Below, in pieces: positions 11,497 to 22,349 of a stretch of DNA of 64,000 nucleotides (its first letter is position 1; every line of letters begins with the position of its first letter). The notes under the pieces are model-generated. The model saw nothing but the letters and a program-made list of their open reading frames with translations, ran no database searches and was not told the origin of the DNA. Source of the DNA: Polytrichum commune (lineage: Eukaryota; Streptophyta; Polytrichopsida; Polytrichales; Polytrichaceae). Position numbers and translations under genes: made by a program. The stretch spans positions 8,122,001 to 8,186,000 of the forward strand of contig OX485804.1 of assembly GCA_950295325.1 (NCBI GenBank). Reading direction: 5' to 3'.

Positions 11497-13458
11497 ATGC
11501 CGGGAGTGCTGCAGGATGAGCAGCAGCGGTGGTGTTTGGAGACTGTGAGCAACGGAGGAGGAGGAGCGTTGTACGATTCGATGGTGGATTACGAGACGAT
11601 GGCGGTGGCGGCCGCGCATCAACAGCAGCAGCAGCAACAGCAACATCAGCATGGGTTGCAGTCGCCTTCGCAGCATGCAATGCGTCGGTTGAGCTCGTTC
11701 TCGGCGGGGATGAAGGATACGGAGCCAGGGTTTGGAGGGTTAGCCCAAGCCTCACCGCATTTGTTCCAGCGGAGCCATAGCTTTGGGAGTGGAGGAGGCG
11801 GGTTGCACTCGTTCAACTTCTTTGGGAGCCCGCCGAGCTCCCCTGCGGCCAAGTCTGAGATGGGGTTGTCGCTTCTTGATGTAGTGGACGAGGCCGACCT
11901 GGGATCAGGGAAAGGGGGGTTTTTTGATGACACTGGCAAAGGCTCAGGCAGGCCTGAGCTTCGGGGACTCACATTCTCGAGCTCTTCATTGAGCGGATCG
12001 GTCATCGGCTCACCGACATTTTCTGACTCGCTTCAGAGCTTTAACAAGTTCCTGCCTTCGAATAATGAGGATGAGGATGCATGGCCGGCAGTGGACATGT
12101 ATGGGTGTGATCAGTTCCGGATGTTTGAATTCAAAGTGCGTCGGTGCATGAGAGGCCGTAGCCATGACTGGACGGAGTGCCCATTTGCACACCCTGGAGA
12201 AAAGGCTCGCCGCCGCGACCCCCGTCGGTTCCATTACTCTGGAACGGCCTGCCCTGACTTCCGCAAGGGAAGCTGCAGGAGGGGAGATGCATGCGAGTTC
12301 GCCCACGGTGTGTTCGAGTGCTGGCTTCACCCTGCACGATACCGCACCCAGCCATGCAAGGATGGCCGTAACTGTCGCCGCCGAGTCTGCTTCTTCGCTC
12401 ACACTCCGGAGCAGCTGCGGCTCCTGCCGGCGGCAGCGCAAGCGGCCACAGCGGGAGTTCGTTCTACCAGCCAAGGATCGCCCCTTAGAGGATCCTACGA
12501 TGGCTCACCTCGATCCTCTGCGGCAGCGGCGTATGATGGAGCATATGGGTACGAAGGGAGTTCGTTCGACGGAGCATCGGCCACCCACGTTGGGTCCCCT
12601 CTGGGCCATTTCTCAGGATACTCCGCCGCCGCTCACTCCCATTGTTGCGTGCCATCGCAGATATCTTCTCCGACTTCTACCCTTGTGGGTCACGCGCACT
12701 CTCCTCCCCCTCTCTCCCCCCCTCTCTCCCCTTCAGCATCGCCCCCTTTGTCGCCGTCCTCGCCTAACGGCTGGGCTTCCGAGGTGCTGCCGAACAACTA
12801 TACTTCCATGTCTGCTCAAGGGGTTATGTCACAGGCTGCTCTGCAAGCCACGATTTCTCAAGGTGTGTACTCTCGATCGCAGAGTTCGCATTCCATGGGG
12901 GCAACGGGGCATGTTCACTCTCCTACCCAGCCGGCACACCGGCGCCATTTGGACCGTCTGAACTCGATGCCCACTTTATCAATTCCGTCGACCGGAGAGC
13001 AACATCGCAGCGTGCACAGCAGCCACGTGGGGATGACAGGATCGGCTCCTTCCTCGCCCTCTGGGGTGCCGCAGAAGTCCATGTTAGAGCTCATCGCAAC
13101 TCTGCAGCAGCTGGAGCTTCGCAACCAATCCCCTCCTCCTGCGACCACTCAATGGCTCCAGCAGCAGCAACAGCAATACACCTCGGGACCTTCTCCTCTG
13201 CGCCGATGCTCACAGAGCGTCCCTGGCACACCAACTAAGGTGAGGTGGGAGCAGAAGGAGCGATGGGAGATTGACGAAAACGAGGAAATGGAACCCATGG
13301 TGATGCGTGTGGAGTCGGGCAGAGACCTTCGTGCCAAAATCTATGGCCGGCTCGGCAAGGAGAGTCCAATGGACGCTGATGCTGTTGGAGGCGATGCCCC
13401 TGACCTCGGGTGGGTGAATGAGCTCGTGAGGGAGGAATCTGAGCAAGCTGTTTGGTAA
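11497..13458 (+). CDS. RR-TZF (arginine-rich tandem CCCH zinc finger) protein, AtTZF1/2/3 type, gene A
   Basis: Intronless open frame, 653 residues. An in-frame stop five codons upstream fixes the start. The plant-specific arginine-rich block with Cys217, Cys228 and His232 is followed by zinc finger 1 (C252-x7-C260-x5-C266-x3-H270) and zinc finger 2 (C287-x5-C293-x4-C298-x3-H302), with all eight ligands present. [17 protein letters not shown] motif precedes the fingers. [13 protein letters not shown] begins at 529, and [11 protein letters not shown] (606 on) and [10 protein letters not shown] (635-644) match conserved blocks of Arabidopsis AtTZF1-3. There are no ankyrin repeats. The family binds mRNA, shuttles between nucleus and cytoplasm, gathers in P-bodies/stress granules and acts in ABA, gibberellin and stress responses; the same role here is inference. 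Oddities: nearly twice the length of Arabidopsis AtTZF1-3, with Ser/Pro-rich low-complexity sequence (e.g. 399-426, many SP sites) and polyQ at 42-49 and 555-560. Convergent with paralog B, 48 kb away. Confidence 0.95.
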   Translation: MPGVLQDEQQRWCLETVSNGGGGALYDSMVDYETMAVAAAHQQQQQQQQHQHGLQSPSQHAMRRLSSFSAGMKDTEPGFGGLAQASPHLFQRSHSFGSGGGGLHSFNFFGSPPSSPAAKSEMGLSLLDVVDEADLGSGKGGFFDDTGKGSGRPELRGLTFSSSSLSGSVIGSPTFSDSLQSFNKFLPSNNEDEDAWPAVDMYGCDQFRMFEFKVRRCMRGRSHDWTECPFAHPGEKARRRDPRRFHYSGTACPDFRKGSCRRGDACEFAHGVFECWLHPARYRTQPCKDGRNCRRRVCFFAHTPEQLRLLPAAAQAATAGVRSTSQGSPLRGSYDGSPRSSAAAAYDGAYGYEGSSFDGASATHVGSPLGHFSGYSAAAHSHCCVPSQISSPTSTLVGHAHSPPPLSPPLSPSASPPLSPSSPNGWASEVLPNNYTSMSAQGVMSQAALQATISQGVYSRSQSSHSMGATGHVHSPTQPAHRRHLDRLNSMPTLSIPSTGEQHRSVHSSHVGMTGSAPSSPSGVPQKSMLELIATLQQLELRNQSPPPATTQWLQQQQQQYTSGPSPLRRCSQSVPGTPTKVRWEQKERWEIDENEEMEPMVMRVESGRDLRAKIYGRLGKESPMDADAVGGDAPDLGWVNELVREESEQAVW

Positions 13459-14600
13459 AAGGAAGTGCATTGACATTGTGTGATACCCCTTTCAAAGGCT
13501 TTGGGGAAATTTGTGGGAGGGGCCGTGCAGGTTGGGTATTCGTCACTGGAAACTGGGTAGGAGGTTAGGGGATGGTGAATTGCATGATTTTGTATTGGTG
13601 GGGACTGGAAGGATGGGGTCAAGGTTAGGAAGATGAAGGCGTTCCGATTGTACAAGAGGTGGGGATGGGAAATGATGAACGCCTGCTTCATCGTGATTGG
13701 GGTCGGAGGGGGCTAAGGCATCAAACAAACAAACAGGTTGTGGCCGTAGGCAAGAAGCTCGCCGTTAACGCAGCGGCCGTGGCTGTGCCGCAGATAAACC
13801 ACATAGAAGAAGAATCAAAATTCATTTTTTTGGATACGTAGGCCATACATTTGCTTAGGAGATAGTAACAGTCCGCTGATACATGACGATACGTTCTGCG
13901 ATGCCCTGCTGTGCCGGCCGACCTCATGGTGTCCATTGGAAGTAGATGGCAATATTGATGAAGGAGCTGGCTTGGGAGGGAGGGAAGGAAGGAGGGAGGT
14001 TGATGACACGTTGTTTGGTTATAAGGATAGTGGTGACAGCAATTGTGTTAAAACGGAGACGATGCACATTAAGACAGTATGATATACATATTATTGAATG
14101 CACTGCAGAGGAGCAAGCAGACAGTGCGGTGATATTGAACAAGTGCGATAGTCAATTATTATTCTACCCGGTTTTGGTCGCCCCTGATGAGAAGACTGGA
14201 AGCTGGAGGGGGGGGGGGGGGGGGGGGTTATCCTGAAGCAATTTTTTGATTTCTCACTCAAAATTTGTGATTGTAGCTAGGCTTTTGTGATTTATTAACA
14301 GCAGGATGTAGTGTAGGCAAAAGAGGGAGCATGCATGTGGACTTTTGTGTAGATGCCACGGACAAATGACATTGTGAACCCAAGGTCACCAGAGCAGACC
14401 TACCACAGGAGAGTCATTTCATGACTGATCGGCGTCCATTTTGAAAGACATATGTCGATCTAGTGCCTAGGATTAATTTGTAAATTCATTCATGATGTCA
14501 TGATGATGATGGCTTTTGTAATATACGTTCCTCTGCCCTACTCATTTCATTTAATTACTTGCATTTTGCATCCCTTGTGCGCACTAGGCTACCTGTTCTG
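13459..14600 (+). other. Probable 3' UTR of gene A, conserved with gene B
   Basis: The sequence after the stop aligns almost without break with the reverse complement of about 60,400-61,511 downstream of gene B, as far as the phrase ATATACGTTCCTCTGCCCTA (about 14,522) and weakly to about 14,590. Differences are mainly indels: a 20-G run here (14,208-14,227) against five G in B, and a purine-rich GGAGGGAAGG region near 13,978-14,000 that is rearranged in B. The uniform conservation, about 1.1 kb long, fits either a long transcribed 3' UTR or simply a young duplication. No definite polyadenylation signal was chosen. Confidence 0.5.
14208..14227 (+). repeat. Homopolymer G20 in the gene A 3' region
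   Basis: Twenty consecutive G on the sense strand. The paralogous site downstream of gene B has only five G (AGCTGGAGGGGGAGTTATCC when read in gene sense), so the run expanded in A after duplication. A run of this kind is prone to slippage and to assembly error. Confidence 0.85.
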
Positions 14601-16146
14601 CTGTGCTCTCAAAATTTTGTTTGCATAGGTTTGTTTTGCAGGAAATGGGCATTGAGTTTCTGTGTGTGGTCTGGCTGCATGTGGAGGACAAACTTGACAT
14701 CAGTTCGTGTTATATGATGTTAGAAATCCACACCTGTTATTTTCAGGGATCTCTTCTCTACGTCTGCGATCTTTGTAGCTTTTGAAGTTCGGCTCAATTC
14801 ATGCCTGTCTGTGTCATATTCCTTTTTATCATTGTGATCCTCTGGATTTGCTTCAATCACAAAAGTTGTAATTGTGAAAAGTTGTAATTGTGATTCTCTT
14901 GGATGAAAGTTGGCCTTCTTTGCACAGATATGATGTGTTTCTGGAATGTTGCAGCAGGTGTGGCAGCCTTGACGGATACAGGTGCCCTACCTGTGCTCCC
15001 CTTGTGCTTCTGAGATTGTTTGTTGGTAGGTCTTCCATTTAGGTAATCGGAAACTTTGTCTGTGTACCGCTAAAATAAATGGACTTATGTTTGTTGTGGA
15101 AATGTGGATTGACATCTTCTAAGGTATGGAGCCTAAGGGCACTTTTCAGTTCCATAACCAGATTTCCACCCAACATCAAAGCCTTGAAATAGTATGCAGC
15201 CTGGAGGCTGCTTTTCTAACTTAAATCGACATTGGAAATAGCTTCGAGACTGCTGGTTCGGAGTGGAAGTTGTTTCATCGGGTTAGCAATGGTGAATCTT
15301 GCAGATTGGGAGCTCAAGTTTTAAAATTGGAGTCTGAGACGTAAAAGTCATCGGAGGTCAAAGTGAAGGTTCTCTTTCTTTGTATGTGATCATACAAGTC
15401 CTCCTAATTGTTGTGGTGTGTACATTTTGAGTGGAGAGTCTATTCTCACTGTAACATGTGTTTTTGGTGGGTGTTCTCGAGAACGATCCTTCCCATATAT
15501 CATTGAAACATAGTTGTTTGATTGAGAAGAGTGACCACATAAGGTCCACATAGCTTAGGTCATTGGCCAAGTCCAATTTTGTCCATTACCTAATGTGAGG
15601 GATAAAGTTTTGTGACACCTACCATTGAGAATGCGGTAGCAAAACTTGGATGAAGGCCATCCCAAAGGCCATCTCATGGCAAGAGGGAGACATGGTGCTG
15701 GTTCGAAGGAGTCTATTGTGAGCAAATGCACCAAGCATGCTCCAAATCTCTGGGCTATGCTAAGAGCAAGGTTAGTGATCCTTCATTTGGGTCTGCATCC
15801 GGGGAATGGAGAAGTAGCCTCCATATGAGATGCAAATGTAGATGTATATAATCCACGCCTCTTAAAATGTAACATTCTATTTTTAGATGCCACATTTAGA
15901 TAATATAAGGTTTCTTGGACGTTGAAAATAAGAAGTGAATGTTTTGTCCGGAACGTTGTGCAAATGTGTCATTGGAGGTGTTCTTTATTATGACACTATC
16001 ATTGATGACTGTTCGTAGAGTCGTAGACCCAACCTCATCGTCGACGATGCCTAGTGATGCCGTTCCAGTTTGTTGAGATAGCACTGCGCGATTTTATTGA
16101 TTCAGTTCTCGATCCATAGCGAAGTCAATTGGCAAAGTTTTGGCCC
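14601..16146. other. Downstream flank of gene A with a patch shared with gene B
   Basis: No gene recognised. A stretch at about 14,950-15,040 (GTGGCAG, GATACA, CTTGTGCTTCTGA, TTGTTGGTAGGTCTTCCAT) aligns with the reverse complement of about 59,910-60,015 beyond gene B, so the duplicated block originally reached at least this far. The phrase AGAAGAGTGACCACATAAGG near 15,525 recurs in the same orientation near 59,237, which does not fit the inverted duplication and suggests an unrelated dispersed repeat. Confidence 0.45.
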
Positions 16147-16461
16147 GATGAGAAGATCGATTTCATTGAACGACGTCAACATGAACTTTTCAATGCTTAC
16201 AAGAGGAACCTGACTCCAAGCTTCTCATTGATAGGTAGGATCATACAACGTTCTTCAATACGGGATGGGATGATATGAAGGGACGCTTTGAGCATCTACG
16301 AATATTCTACGGTGGATTGGCAAATGCTATCGCCAACACAACAAGCGTTGTGTCGGATTTTAGCATTTTGAAATGGGAAAAAAATGACTTTTGACAATCA
16401 ATGATGAACTTGATGCTGGAGGGCATCTTTTAGACCAAGCAACGCCGTGTTGTGATGGGAA
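16147..16461 (+). pseudogene. Broken hAT-like transposase C-terminal fragment
   Basis: Two frames give recognisable peptide. The first (16,147 on) reads DEKIDFIERRQHELFNAYKR. After a frame change, 16,254 on reads FNTGWDDMKGRFEHLRIFYG and then GGLAN, TTSVVSDFSILKWEKND and, beyond a stop, LEGIF. The combination of a GG.A..A..T.VVSDFS...WEK motif followed by LEGI...KQ resembles the C-terminal dimerisation region of a hAT-related transposase group common in plants. Breaks are one frameshift at about 16,230 and in-frame stops at 16,392-16,394 (TGA) and about 16,431 (TAG). No terminal inverted repeats were linked to it. The assignment rests on motif memory alone. Confidence 0.5.
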
Positions 16462-16802
16462 TTCTTGTCCTGACTAGGTTCGATGATGGCGCTGGGACCC
16501 AATAAAATGAGCAACTCACATTTTTACAACTTACGTCACGAAAATTGATCAAAGTCAAGACAATTTGCCACTTTTTGTATATTGCCGAATTTGAAGATTT
16601 TTGGATGCCGAAGTTAAACTAAAAGCGGTAAAATTGATGTTTGCCATATCTTAGGAGGCCTTAACTCATTGTAATCCCTTAACTCATAGTGCATCTCGGC
16701 TTGGAGCTTTACCTCCGCAATTCACCCTCCAACTACCTAAAGTACTTGAAACTTTGGGATGTGACTAATTGTGGGTTTGTACGTAAGTACATCAACTCAA
16801 TA

Positions 16803-17033
16803 AGTGTCTGGGGGAGATTCTTGGACACAATCGGTCGAGACTGTAGTGTTTCTGAGACTGACCGGTTACATGTTAACATCTTTTGGTTTTTCTTTATTAA
16901 ATTGGGGAATATACTGTAAAATTCCTCTAAAATGGAGCGGTAATTTTCCTGAACTCTTGGATTTGAAGTGGTTATTTTTCAATTTCAGGTTCATTTGTTA
17001 ACTAGCGGTCGGTTCTCCCTCGTGCATTGAACC
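16803..17033 (+). repeat. R1 dispersed repeat, copy 2
   Basis: Aligns end to end with the copy at 4,799: GGGGGAGATTCTTGGACA, GACCGGTTACATGTTAACATC, TTTATTAAATTGGGG, CCTCTAAAATGGAGCGG and TTAACTAGCGGTCGGTTCTC, ending in CATTGAACCC. Diverged by many substitutions, so it is old. No coding capacity. Confidence 0.55.
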
Positions 17034-18493
17034 CAATTTTCTTGTTGACTTTCGATTGATTTATGTCAATTGTACCTGGATTTCGTCAATGCACTTGATT
17101 TTGTTTATTAAGTTGCTTTAGTTGATTTTATTAAGTTCATGTAGTTGATATGGTCAATTAGATTTGGACTAGGGACATGTATTCTTGGTATTCATTTCTG
17201 AAGGCAAAGCACGTTGAAAAAAAAATTGTACTTTCGCAATTATTAACTACACTAGATGTTGTAGTTAGTATCATATGGTATTTGGTGTCACTGTTGTAAA
17301 TCTTGCACTAAAACTTATGAATAAGTTTACAAATATTGTCATCCCAATTCATTTCTAGTTTAGCCACTTTTAGAACGGCATATGCTGCATCCTAACATTT
17401 ATGTCATAAAATATTGTCATAGACGATTGAATTTAATACCCATCCGACTTCACATCAAAGACTTAAATAATGATATTATTATATTCAAATAACACATACA
17501 ATTACATAGAAAAGAGACCACGGCCTTCGTTTAGAGTTGCAAATCATTTTGTACTAATTATGTGTTTCATATCATAGGCGAAGTGGGATAGGTAGATAAA
17601 TTACCTGATTAAGCCCCACTTAGCTTAAAGCAAGCCCACCAAATTTAGCCATAATTAAATTGATTTATTTTTAAATGAAAAAAAATCATCATTTGTGCCA
17701 AAATTGTGGAAAACTTTACATGAGATTGGCATTCCAAATTAGTACCACTACCATTGCAAAATTATAATACTTATGGATGTTTGCAACCATGTTAAATCCA
17801 TATGTCATTAAGAAAAATATTACAAAATAAATACAATGTCCATATCAAAATAAATTTCCAGCACAACCTAGTAACCCTAAACAATATTGATATCATAAAT
17901 TCCCCCTCCAATACCATAAATGCTTTATAGAGTTGTTCCATCATTGAAAATGCATTTTCAATGATTTACAATCGCAAACCTATACAACACTTAAGGAAAG
18001 ATGTTCCTTGACAAATTTTTTATATATATATTATTTAAAAATTAAAATTACATAAAGTATCATAAAATATTCATATTCACTATATGGACCATTTCATTGA
18101 CAATTTCAGAATTAAAAGCCTTAAGTCCGTAATAATTATTTCAAAAGTTTTATATAAGTTTTATGTAGCGATTTAAAAGGAAAAGCAAGATAATGTTTAC
18201 TTTTAATAAACATATAATAAAATTATTAATATTTAGATGATATTCTTGCTTGTACTTTTATATAAAAATGTGGAGATGCGGATCTATTATTCTAATTTAT
18301 GCACAATTTGTTTGCCTACCATAAAAAATTGGAGAGGTTACCAAGTTTGAGTGGAATTGTAGGTAAAACATTTTATTCAAAGGGGATTGTAATTTGTTTA
18401 CAATCACCATGTGAACATAAAGGCATTGAAGGAATCATGGTCAACCGAAGAATACATCCAACACAAGCCAGCTCATGTACAAAGAAGCCCAAA
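17034..18493. other. Intergenic, very AT-rich
   Basis: No gene recognised. The part at about 17,520-17,640 resembles an R2 repeat end (GTGTTTCATATCATAGGCG). The remainder to about 18,300 is strongly AT-rich with T/A runs and no structure I can name. Confidence 0.4.
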
Positions 18494-19003
18494 AGGTAGT
18501 TCTTGACAAAGTTGGAAACCCAAAAGAGAACCAACCATTCAAATTCATGCATTGTTATTTTTATTTGAGGGATCTCTCCCAATGGTGGTATAGGGAACCC
18601 TTTAGAGGAGAACAAACACCTAGTAAACAGAGAGTGGATGATATATATTTGATTCTAGGAGAAAGAAAAGTGGATCAAGGCTTGAAGGAAACATGTTTGC
18701 AACACTCATAAAAATAGCCATTTATAACTCTTGGTTTACCCTTGCTAATTTAGAAGCTTTTTGATCTTTGGGTCGTTGAAACCGAAGCCATGAAGTATCT
18801 TCCGAGCCTTGATCCATTTTCTTTCTCCTACCATTTGAAAAATCTATATCAACCACTCTCCATAGACTAGGTGTTTGTCCTCCTCTAAAGTGTTTCTTAT
18901 ACCACCACTACAAAAAAAAATCCCTCAAAGAAAGCCAACAATGTATGAACTTGAACAATTTTCTTTAAATCAAAAAGGTTTCTAGCTTTGTCAAGAACTA
19001 CCT
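18494..19003. repeat. Large imperfect inverted repeat, arms about 200 bp
   Basis: The left arm 18,494-18,690 and right arm 18,796-19,003 are reverse complements with moderate divergence. Anchors are GGTAGTTCTTGACAAAG / CTTTGTCAAGAACTACC, a GAGGGAT..GGTGGTATA block, ACAAACACCTAGT / ACTAGGTGTTTGT and GAGAAAGAAAA..GGATCAAGGC. The spacer is about 105 bp. A 78-codon open frame runs through the left arm but resembles nothing I know. Transcription would give a long hairpin. The copia relic begins directly beyond the right arm, so this may be a rearranged part of that element. Confidence 0.75.
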
Positions 19004-19049
19004 ATGCTGATTTGGTAGCTTTTAGAGCAAGGCTAGTGATCTTGCCTAA

Positions 19050-20750
19050 TTGAGAGAGGAAAAAGCTTATTTGGAGTTCCACAATCCTAAACCCTATATC
19101 CTAGAGTTCATTTCCAAGGCATTTGAGCGGTTTTTGAAGGACCATGGCATTGAGAAACAAACATCCACCCCGTACATGCCTCAACAAAACAGAGTGGCGG
19201 AGTGTGCAAATCGCACCATCGTGGAGATTACGAGGAACATGCTTCATGCTCAAAATCTCCACAAATTATTTTGGGTGGAAGTGGTGGCCAATGCGGTGTA
19301 CACATGAAACCAATGTGTAACAAGGGCATTGGACTCAATTACACCCAATGAAGCGGAATGAGGCCTTGCATTGCACACATGCGTGTGTTTGGACACTTTG
19401 TGTACATAATGATGCAGGATGAAGAAGAGGGTAAGCTCGATGCAAGGGAAACCAAATGTTTGTTTTTGGGTTCTTGTGAGAGAACTAAAGCCTATAGGTT
19501 GATGTGTTTGCAAATTAAAATGATTATGAAAATAAAGACATGATATTCATAGAGGATAACACGAGCATTAAAAACGATTTGGAGATGCATCAAAGTAGAA
19601 GAAATGAAGACCCTATGGTGATCGTTGTAAATTAATCTTCAAAATCATCTTCATGTGATGATGGTGAGGAGTGCGAGGAGCAAATGAGAGATCGCTTGGT
19701 TGCAAATGAAGAAGAAATCGTAAGACCCGTGGGAATGAAGGCCGCCTCAAGAGATTCAACAAACTTGGGAAATATTCTAAGAGGAAGCAGCGCCAACCTG
19801 GAGAGTGGTGATAGAATCACATTTTTTCTCAACATAGTGAAGAACGGACCAATGTGGTATTTTTAGATGAGCATTTGAATTCGTGCGAAGCGTTGAGATC
19901 CGAAGATGCGAGTGAGTGAGAGGTTGCAATGCAGGAGGAGTATGACTCGCTTATGGCCAACAATATGTGAGATAATGACCAACGTTCTAAAGGATCAGAA
20001 TAGTGTAGGATGCAAATGAGTGTTCATACTAAGAGGGATGCATCGGATAAAATCGTTAGGTATAAGGTGCAGTTAATAGCAAAGGGATATTCTCAAATGA
20101 CTGGAGTGAATTTCAACGAGATCTTTGATCATGTGGCCAAATTTATCACCACTAGATGCATTCTCGCAATAGGAGCAACCATGGATTGGAAAATCCACCA
20201 AATACATGTAAATACAACATTTTTGGATGGAGTATTAGAGGGGGAGATCTATATGGATCAAATTAACGGTTTCGTACAAGAGTGGAATGAACACCTTGCG
20301 TACAAACTCAAGAAAGCTTTATACGGGCTCAACCAATTGCCGAGGGCGTGGTATTAATGTATCCAATTGTTCTTTATCAATGAGGGCTTTTACAAGCCAA
20401 GTGGATTATTTGTTGTACGTCAAACAAATGGGTGAATTTGTGTTGGTGACAATCCTCTATGTGGATGATTTGATCACATTGGCATATAATGTAATCTAGT
20501 TGAAGTGGCTCAAATTGGAGCTCGAAAAAAAATTGAGATAAACCATCTTAGAGAGTTGCATTATTGCTTATGAGTGGAATTTGGGAGGAATAAAGAAGCC
20601 CGTACCATCATCATGAACCAAAGAAGCTATATTAAGAAGGTCTTCAAGCGTTTTAATATGAAAGAATGTAAACCGGTGGGAACTCCGTTCGATGCAAATT
20701 CAAAATTGTTAAATCTTTTGGATGAAGAATTTAGAAATTTGCTCCAAATA
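19050..20750 (+). pseudogene. Degenerate Ty1/copia pol (integrase to reverse transcriptase)
   Basis: Broken remains of a copia polyprotein. The integrase C-terminal part is at about 19,113-19,310 (FLKDHGI, PYMPQQNRVAE, NRTIVEITRNMLHA, FWVEVV). After a stop and frameshift, 19,358-19,540 gives MRVFGHFVY and KCLFLGSCERTKAYRL. Reverse transcriptase follows from about 19,880: EALRSEDASE, then 20,010-20,357 with RYKVQLIAKGYSQ, IHQIHVNTTFLDG and KKALYGLNQLPRAWY. Past another frame break comes the catalytic YVDDLI (about 20,460) and RSYIKKVFKRFNMKECKPVG (about 20,625). Many stops and shifts make it inactive. No flanking LTRs or RNase H domain were found, so it is a truncated old copy. Confidence 0.9.
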
Positions 20751-22349
20751 TAAATATGTTCAAGATTGGCCTATATTACTCAACATGTGGTCAATGAAGA
20801 TAGGAACCAATCTCTCAAGGGAGGGAATTTTGGCGTTTGAGGATGCCGGGTTCCAAATGCACCAAAGGGAGGCACTTTCGCCATGTTGTAGACTTTTAAA
20901 TTTTTTATCCCCACCCATCCTGTGGTCACATTTTCATGTGCCACCAAACCTACATGCGTACCTAACTTCCACATTTTTGAAGACCATGCATCAACATTCA
21001 ACAACAACAATCGCAATTTACAAAAATAGGTGGAAGAGCACCAACCTTATGGACGGGACCTATGTTATTGAGTCACTGCCATTTCATTTGTAGGATTTGG
21101 AGCAGTCATCAACATCATCTCAAAGGAGGACAAGTCCTACTGTGTACAATTGGTGACGTGCCACAATGCACATACCTTGACTTCACCAAAATATTTTCTC
21201 GGGCTTTGGGAAAGAAAGGGAAATGGGTATACTAAAATTACCTTTATTATGTGTTCAAATTTCTAGGTAAGGTGGATTATGACAAGGACAAGTTCATTCG
21301 TACTCCAGTATATTCCTACAAGTTACAACGTGACCATGCAAATTACTTGAACTTGCCGGTGTTGCTGAGAACGAGTAATGATGATAGTGAAATGTTCACC
21401 TAAATGTTTGAATATGTCAGAACATGATATCATATGTTTTTAATCTATTTTATGGTACACAATAATGTTTTGGATTATTATAATAGAATTTGCATTTGAC
21501 TAAATGTTTTTCTAGCAATCTATGATAATAGGCTCATTTTTTGGGGGATTTCAATAATGTTAATACTATACAAATGAATAAATTCAATTGATTCAGTGCA
21601 AATTGTAGAGTGTGACCCCAATACATGTGAGATTTACTATGTGTGTCATCATTGCTTACATGTTGCTCACTGCCCACATATTACTGCGTATCACGCATTA
21701 AGGTAGATGGGTCTTAAATGGTTACTTTTTTTTATTGGCGCTTTTTTTCTAGGATATGAAACATGTGATTAGTACAAGATGGTTAGCAAATCCAAATCAA
21801 GGTTGTAGCTGCTTTTCTCATAATCGTTAATGCTCGTATGAATATCTTATTCATTATCAAAATGTACAATCTTGTCCTCATAAAATGGTCATATAGGTCC
21901 CCCGGCCCAATTAAGTTGATAATTGACACTAGAATGGTTATATTATTATATCACGTAGCCCAATCTCTTTTTGGTATCCGTTCTTGGAGCCACACCAAAC
22001 CACATACCACTCAAATATAGATGACTGAATAAGATATGTAATTTCATTAGCCACCTCTACCTTCCTCACTACACAATGCTCATGTTTTATTTCAATGACT
22101 TTATATTATTTATGTTCATTCCCTACAATTATCTCTTAAATGTCACTTTCAAACAAAGGTCTTTGATTCATATTTCATAATACATTCTTAAGTTGAGAAG
22201 GTGATTTACTCTAACCTCCCTAATATTATGCTTGTAGTAATCAAAGTACATGTGATATTAAGGAGATTTGTAGTGTTAACATAATTCTTCAGTTTGTCAA
22301 TATCAAGAGTGTGTTATGTTAGAAGGTCTTGTTCACTCCAAATTCAAAT
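20751..22349. other. Intergenic, repeat fragments
   Basis: No gene recognised. A fragment at about 21,245-21,400 can be read as protein (GKVDYDKDKFI, TPVYSYK) but I cannot place it. The sequence at about 21,700 begins TAAGGTAGATGGGTCTTAAA, the same terminus seen inverted at about 29,860-29,885, and runs into R2-type sequence at about 21,890-22,015 in inverted orientation. Confidence 0.4.

Noticed and set aside
12010-12474. A 154-codon antisense frame in gene A and its 154-codon partner in B (62,502-62,966).
   Set aside because: It lies opposite GC-rich conserved coding sequence with few stops; no family motif, and conservation is explained by the sense protein.
12164-12961. A 265-codon frame overlapping gene A in another reading frame, with an equally long partner in gene B (62,015-62,812).
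   Set aside because: Where the DNA of A and B differs, the RR-TZF frame keeps the same residues while this frame changes, so selection acts on the RR-TZF frame. The equal length follows from the duplication.
18475-18711. A 78-codon frame considered as copia gag.
   Set aside because: No gag or zinc-knuckle motif (CX2CX4HX4C) is present; it lies in one arm of an inverted repeat.
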